Below are positions 5,373 through 9,390 of a stretch of DNA of 9,390 nucleotides, piece after piece (position 1 is the stretch's first letter; every line of letters begins with the position of its first letter). The position numbers were made by a program, and so were the translations under genes. Location of the stretch: NCBI GenBank assembly GCA_009782695.1, contig WRIO01000023.1:1-9390 (forward strand). The letters are read 5' to 3'. This stretch comes from Candidatus Cloacimonadota bacterium. GTDB lineage: Bacteria; Cloacimonadota; Cloacimonadia; Cloacimonadales; WRIO01. Under the pieces are notes generated by a model that saw nothing but the letters and a program-made list of their open reading frames with translations, was not told where the DNA came from and did no database searches.

Positions 5373-5932
5373 AAAAGATAGTCACACTTATCCTTTTGTG
5401 TATGTGTGTAGCTGTAATGCACGCAAATATGTACACTTCTCTATACTCCGACCACAAAAGCTTTTCTATCGGCGACATCTTGACCGTCCATATACAAGAA
5501 TCTAGCAAAGCTAGCGCTTCATCTGGGTCAAAGACAGCTCGCTCTCTGGATCACGGAGCTTCGATGGACGCAGGTCAAGGACCTTTGAGATTTCTCCCAA
5601 TGGCGAGCATGAGCGGTGGAGCAAATAACACCTTTAAGGGTGATGCAAACACCACCAGAGACGCAAGCCTCAGCTCCAAAATGACTGTAACTATCATCGA
5701 TATAGACGAAAGCGGCAATCTGGTGATAGAAGGGTCTCGCAAAGTAACTATCAACGGTGAAGATGAGATCACCTCACTGTCAGGGATTGTCCGCCCGCAA
5801 GATGTCAGTGCAGATAACACGGTTAATTCCCAAAATATTGCAAACTCAAATATCTCCTACAAAGGAAAAGGTGCTGTAAACGAAGGCTCACGAGTGGGTC
5901 TGATATCCCGCATCATAAACTTTATGTTCTAA
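5369..5932 (+). CDS. flgH: Flagellar L-ring protein FlgH
   Basis: The mature region has the FlgH hallmarks: SLYSDHKSFSIGDILTVHIQESSKASASSGSKT after the signal, a FKGDANTTRDASLSSKMTVTIIDIDESGNLVIEGSRKVTINGEDEITSLSGIVRPQDVSADNTVNSQNIANSNISYKGKGAV core, and a short hydrophobic end (ISRIINFMF). FlgH forms the ring in the outer membrane through which the rod turns, so the organism is diderm. At 187 residues it is shorter than the enterobacterial protein (about 230). The signal peptide lacks a lipobox: cysteines at 11 and 13 follow Leu and Met, and signal peptidase I cleavage after MHA is more likely. This FlgH therefore seems not to be lipidated. GGAGG lies four bases before the ATG, which overlaps the flgA stop. 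It is the last gene of the operon. Confidence 0.93.
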   Translation: MKKIVTLILLCMCVAVMHANMYTSLYSDHKSFSIGDILTVHIQESSKASASSGSKTARSLDHGASMDAGQGPLRFLPMASMSGGANNTFKGDANTTRDASLSSKMTVTIIDIDESGNLVIEGSRKVTINGEDEITSLSGIVRPQDVSADNTVNSQNIANSNISYKGKGAVNEGSRVGLISRIINFMF

Positions 5933-5978
5933 AAATATCACTGCTCAGCAGTCATAATATAAACCTCCTAAAAATCAG

Positions 5979-6007
5979 CAGCTCCCACTTGGGAGCTGTT
6001 TTTCTTT
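5979..6007 (+). terminator. Intrinsic terminator of the flagellar operon
   Basis: A perfect 8-bp stem CAGCTCCC / GGGAGCTG with an ACTT loop (5979-5998) is followed by TTTTTCTTT. It lies 46 bases after the flgH stop codon and is the strongest terminator in the window, showing that the operon ends here. Confidence 0.93.
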
Positions 6008-6230
6008 GTAGCCGAGAACTTCCCGCTCTCCATTATTATATTTGCTCGAATTTAACCCCTTATTATTACATAAATTCCATCTTTAGCGTTTTTTTCTCAC
6101 ATATACATTGTAACCCATTTAAGATTGCTATCATCAAGGAATAGATTTTATATAGCTAACAGATAAACATGCATTTTCCAGGAACCTAATCTATCTAAAA
6201 AATGTCTTTTATACAAAAAACAAAAAATAC
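6008..6230. other. AT-rich spacer between terminator and peptidase promoter
   Basis: This is part of a 354-base stretch without a gene. Beyond the flagellar terminator I see no ORF with a ribosome site, no tRNA-like fold and none of the GAA/TTC hairpins found in the earlier spacers. It is AT-rich 5' flanking sequence for the next transcription unit. Confidence 0.5.
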
Positions 6231-6259
6231 TTGACTATATTACCCTCTATAAATAGATT
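6231..6259 (+). promoter_or_regulatory. Sigma-70-type promoter of the C25 peptidase gene
   Basis: TTGACT (6231-6236) and TAGATT (6254-6259) are separated by exactly 17 bases in AT-rich DNA, 28 bases before the start codon. The -10 box is only a fair match, and FCB bacteria can use other promoter motifs, so this is a reasonable candidate rather than a firm site. Confidence 0.5.
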
Positions 6260-6286
6260 GTCACAAATTTTATTTTGGAGAATTTT

Positions 6287-8707
6287 ATGTTTAAAAAGAT
6301 ACTAGTTATCATTGTTTTAGGGCTTGCCCTCTTACCTTTTCTCTTTGCTGAAAAAGTGGTGATAAACCCACACCAGACCAGTAGTGTGACTATCGACATC
6401 ATCGAAAGTACAGACGATTACACTGTCATAGAGTTTTCTATAAATCATTTCACAAAAGAAACCATAACCATCGAGGGCGTAGAATATTTTACCTTGTCAT
6501 TGCCTTCCCAAGCACTCAGGCTTGACGAGGGATATCCCGAGTTGCCTCTGGTTGGCAGGGGTTTAATGATACCACCTCAAGCAAAAATGAAGGTGGAGGT
6601 CCTAAATAATTCTTATTTAGAATTTAGCGGCAGTGTGTTGCCTTCAAAGGGCAGTCTCTCACGACAAATAGACCCAGCTACAGTTCCTTTTACCTTTTCT
6701 GATATTTACTCTACAGACAGCTTTTACCCCGAAAATATAGCTGAACTTGGCGAGGCTTATATTATGCGGGAAATTAGGGGCATTCCTTTTAGAATAACGC
6801 CTTTTGCAGTAAATCCTGTGCAGAACATTATCCGTTATTACGACACGATAACTATAAAAGTTTATGCCGATGGGCTTGACACAGAAAATATTATGCCGCA
6901 TAGGTCAAGCCGAATCACAAATAGCTTCGTTGACCTTTATAAAAACCATTTTTTGAATTATCAGCAGTCTCAAAGCAGATATGATATTATCCCTGAAACA
7001 GGCACTATGCTTGTAATCTGTCACGCTGATTTTTTAGAAACAATCCAGCCTTTTGTGCAGTGGAAAAATCAAAAAGGGATACCTACTACTGTGATAAATG
7101 TCGCCACTATCGGCACTACTGCCGCAAGTATACAGACCTATATAGCAAACTATTTTGCAGCTCACCCAGAGCTATCTTATGTGCATTTAGTTGGTGACCA
7201 GACAAAAATCCCTACACTTACGCAAACTACTGATGGTGTGACTAATGCAGGTATGGACCCGCGCTATGGTATGATATTGCCAAACTCGGACACAAACTAC
7301 CCTGATATTTTTATCAGCAGGTTTTCGGGAAACAGTGTGGCTCATATACAAACACAAGTGGAAAGGTCAATTTACTACGAAAGAGACATTACTGAGGGGC
7401 AGTGGCTAAATAAGGCAACTGGTATTGGCGGAGCAGAATCTGGTGGCCACTTTGGTGAATCTGATAAAGTACACATAGAAAATATTCGTCAATTGCTACT
7501 TAATACAGGGACTTATGACACTGTGGATGCCTTCTATCAAGGAAACAGCCCTACTTTCAATACGGCAAATTTGACAGCTGCCTTTAATGAAGGACGAGCT
7601 ATGATAAACTATTTAGCTCACGGGGATTATGACGGGTGGTATTTCCAAGGTGGATATGGTAGTCCAAGTGGGCAGATTTACCATATCAACCATGTCAACG
7701 ACCTCACGAATATGGGTATGTTGCCAGTAATATTTTCCGTTGCTTGTCAGAATGGAAATTTTTCAAATTATGCAACCTGTTATGCAGAGGCTTGGCTTCG
7801 GGCTACACATAACTCCACCGGTCAGCCTACTGGTGCTATAGCGGTGTATGGAGGCTCTATCAATCAGCCTTGGCACCAGCCAATGTATGCTCAAGATCAC
7901 GCAATGGTGCTTTTAACCAGCAGAGCAATAAGCACCATAGGTAGCTTGTTTTTTAGTGGTTCAATGTATATGATGGATGTTTCTCCCCATGCTGCCTGTG
8001 CTCGTAGCTGGAATATATTCGGTGATGCCTCTATGCAATTCCGAACAGCTTCTCCCACCGTTATTACAGTCAATGCGACAGATTCTATAAATTTACAAGA
8101 CACTTCTTATGAAGTGATGACCGATACTCCAAACGCCCTTGTGTGCCTTTATAACCCAAGTTTACAAGAAATAGTTTCTTTTGCTTATGCAGACAATATG
8201 GGGACTGCTACCCTCAGTTTTGACCCTATTTCTGACGAGTGCTGTTTACTACTAACTATAACAGGATTTGATAAAATCACTCACATACAAGAAGTCAGTG
8301 TGGTAGAACAAGAAATGCTGCCCCCTGGGCAAGTCATGCTGCAGTCTCCGGAAAATAATGCCATAAGTGTGCCTTTGAACCAAGCATTATTGTGGTCGGA
8401 ACCGAGTGGCACAGTCATAGGATATCAGCTATATTTTTGCCAGGAAGGTAATGAATGGTTTGATCCAATTTTACTCGAATCTTGGACATTTTGCCCATAT
8501 TTAGAATATGGGACCACTTACAATTGGAAAGTGTCCGCATATAACAGCTCAGGCGAAGGCGAATCAAGCCAGGTTTGGTCATTTACCACAAAAACACAGG
8601 GTGAGCTTTCTGGATATGAGGCAGTTTATGATTTTGGACGAGTAATAGTTGGTGATGAGTCTCTATATGAACAGATAAATATAATGTATACTTTATGTCT
8701 TGGTTAA
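6287..8707 (+). CDS. Secreted C25 (gingipain-like) cysteine peptidase, C-terminally truncated
   Basis: I choose the ATG at 6287 (806 residues) because TTGGAG at 6275-6280 is its Shine-Dalgarno; reading from the TTG at 6275 would translate the ribosome site. Residues 1-21 form a Sec signal peptide ending LFA. About 22-215 is a C25 propeptide-like beta region. About 236-590 is the peptidase domain, with the dyad His445 (INYLAHGDYDGW) and Cys487 (IFSVACQNGNF) in the same contexts as in gingipains; YVHLVGDQTKIP and YPDIFISRFSGN are also family features. A small beta domain follows (about 590-675) and an FN3 domain (about 680-770, YNWKVSAYNSSGEGESSQVWSFTT). The frame then enters VYDFGRVIVGDESLYEQINI, which looks like the first strands of a choice-of-anchor-D/ASH-type domain, and stops within a few residues. 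No C-terminal sorting domain is present. The loss coincides with a sharp change in DNA character, so the real gene was probably longer. Confidence 0.9.
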   Translation: MFKKILVIIVLGLALLPFLFAEKVVINPHQTSSVTIDIIESTDDYTVIEFSINHFTKETITIEGVEYFTLSLPSQALRLDEGYPELPLVGRGLMIPPQAKMKVEVLNNSYLEFSGSVLPSKGSLSRQIDPATVPFTFSDIYSTDSFYPENIAELGEAYIMREIRGIPFRITPFAVNPVQNIIRYYDTITIKVYADGLDTENIMPHRSSRITNSFVDLYKNHFLNYQQSQSRYDIIPETGTMLVICHADFLETIQPFVQWKNQKGIPTTVINVATIGTTAASIQTYIANYFAAHPELSYVHLVGDQTKIPTLTQTTDGVTNAGMDPRYGMILPNSDTNYPDIFISRFSGNSVAHIQTQVERSIYYERDITEGQWLNKATGIGGAESGGHFGESDKVHIENIRQLLLNTGTYDTVDAFYQGNSPTFNTANLTAAFNEGRAMINYLAHGDYDGWYFQGGYGSPSGQIYHINHVNDLTNMGMLPVIFSVACQNGNFSNYATCYAEAWLRATHNSTGQPTGAIAVYGGSINQPWHQPMYAQDHAMVLLTSRAISTIGSLFFSGSMYMMDVSPHAACARSWNIFGDASMQFRTASPTVITVNATDSINLQDTSYEVMTDTPNALVCLYNPSLQEIVSFAYADNMGTATLSFDPISDECCLLLTITGFDKITHIQEVSVVEQEMLPPGQVMLQSPENNAISVPLNQALLWSEPSGTVIGYQLYFCQEGNEWFDPILLESWTFCPYLEYGTTYNWKVSAYNSSGEGESSQVWSFTTKTQGELSGYEAVYDFGRVIVGDESLYEQINIMYTLCLG

Positions 8708-9390
8708 AGTGTGGAAGTATAGATGTAATACTTTCAGTTGTCAGTAAATAGTGTGGTTTATATTACTGATAGCATTTTATTGCTGCAGTGTCAAAATGGT
8801 GCTTTCAGTATGTGCTGGAACTGTGTTCCAGATTGGATATAGTTATGCATGTCCCATGAAATGCCTACCTCAACTCCGGCAGTTATTCACTGGTTTATTT
8901 GAATGAAATATATATCAGCAGAGGTCTAAATCTTAACCTTATGTAGTTACCACCCCTCACAGCGGTGTACCTCTGTCGCACTCTGCTCTTGCCCATGCCA
9001 TGTGTAACAAACCCATCTGTTGGTATGTAGTTGGTTGTAAGTAATCATGGGAGGAAGTTTGTTTATTCTGTGTCTGGTGGTTCTTGAGAAAAGTGAATAC
9101 TTCACACATACATCCATGTTGTTTATGGATTCTGCCATGGGGATGCATGGGCAATTGTTGAAGAATACCGTTTTCCCAGTTGTTGACACCTAAGCCAAAC
9201 AGTTTTTTGTTGTTCACGTCAACAGTTGTGAGAGACATGATGATGCAACACACACAAACTAAGCTTTGTAAGAAAATTATTAATTAAGAATCCTGTGTAA
9301 GTACTGTTGTTGAGAGAGGAGAATCATTATTTATGGGGTCCATTGGTTATCAAAATTCATGACTAAATAATGTTTATAGGTTGAGGAGGA
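8708..9390. other. Non-bacterial-looking, CpG-poor segment with no gene
   Basis: The 683 bases after the peptidase stop hold no convincing gene: the two overlapping minus-strand open frames have no ribosome sites or recognisable products. I count only five CG dinucleotides, where the base composition would predict about 25-30, while TG and CA are abundant. The peptidase gene just upstream has CG at about three to four times this density (roughly 18 in the first 600 bases). Such CpG loss is typical of methylated animal genomes and not of the rest of this window. Likely a chimeric join to host DNA, but a low-CpG mobile or phage segment cannot be excluded. Confidence 0.55.

Noticed and set aside
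6275..6286. TTG at 6275 as start of the C25 peptidase
   Set aside because: The TTGGAG there is the Shine-Dalgarno for the ATG at 6287, which gives a clean signal peptide starting MFKK.
8947..9253. Two overlapping minus-strand open frames
   Set aside because: No ribosome site, no recognisable domain, and they lie in the CpG-poor segment that does not look bacterial.
9379..9390. GGTTGAGGAGGA at the window end as another copy of the GTTGAGGA linker
   Set aside because: Only about nine bases match and no triloop hairpin is attached; chance is the likelier explanation.

Overview
The window looks like a contig from an uncultured, AT-rich (roughly 40% G+C) flagellated diderm bacterium. The mix of genes fits the FCB group, possibly Candidatus Cloacimonadota: a secreted gingipain-type C25 peptidase followed by FN3 and choice-of-anchor-D-like domains, a BspA-type leucine-rich-repeat surface protein, and a flagellar operon with an L-ring gene (flgH). 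FlgH and FlgA argue against most spirochaetes, which lack P and L rings. The taxonomic assignment is inference.

Layout. 8-688 is a YgjP/SprT-like zinc metallopeptidase. 689-1185 is a spacer that may hold a small leader ORF with a C10 tract. 1186-2305 is a surface lipoprotein gene: a lipobox signal peptide in one frame, then, one base out of frame, seven 23-residue BspA-type repeats and a C-terminal DUF1566/FGE-like (C-type-lectin-like) domain that resembles the targets of diversity-generating retroelements. 2306-2855 is a long spacer packed with mini-hairpins that mostly have 3-nt GAA or TTC loops, including a 55/59-bp inverted repeat in which one internal hairpin differs between arms while staying perfectly paired. 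A consensus-matching sigma-54 promoter (2856-2871) lies just ahead of flgF.

2899-5932 is a tight operon, flgF-flgG-flgA-flgH, coding for proximal and distal rod proteins, the P-ring chaperone and the L-ring protein. It closes with a strong intrinsic terminator (5979-6007). flgI, which often follows flgH, is absent here. A new transcription unit with a plausible sigma-70-type promoter (6231-6259) carries a C25 (gingipain-like) peptidase at 6287-8707.

The peptidase reading frame ends abruptly inside what looks like the first strand of another domain. The remaining 683 bases have no convincing gene and a very different composition: only five CpG dinucleotides and many TG/CA, as in animal nuclear DNA. 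The simplest reading is an assembly chimera, or a true insertion junction, near 8680-8707.
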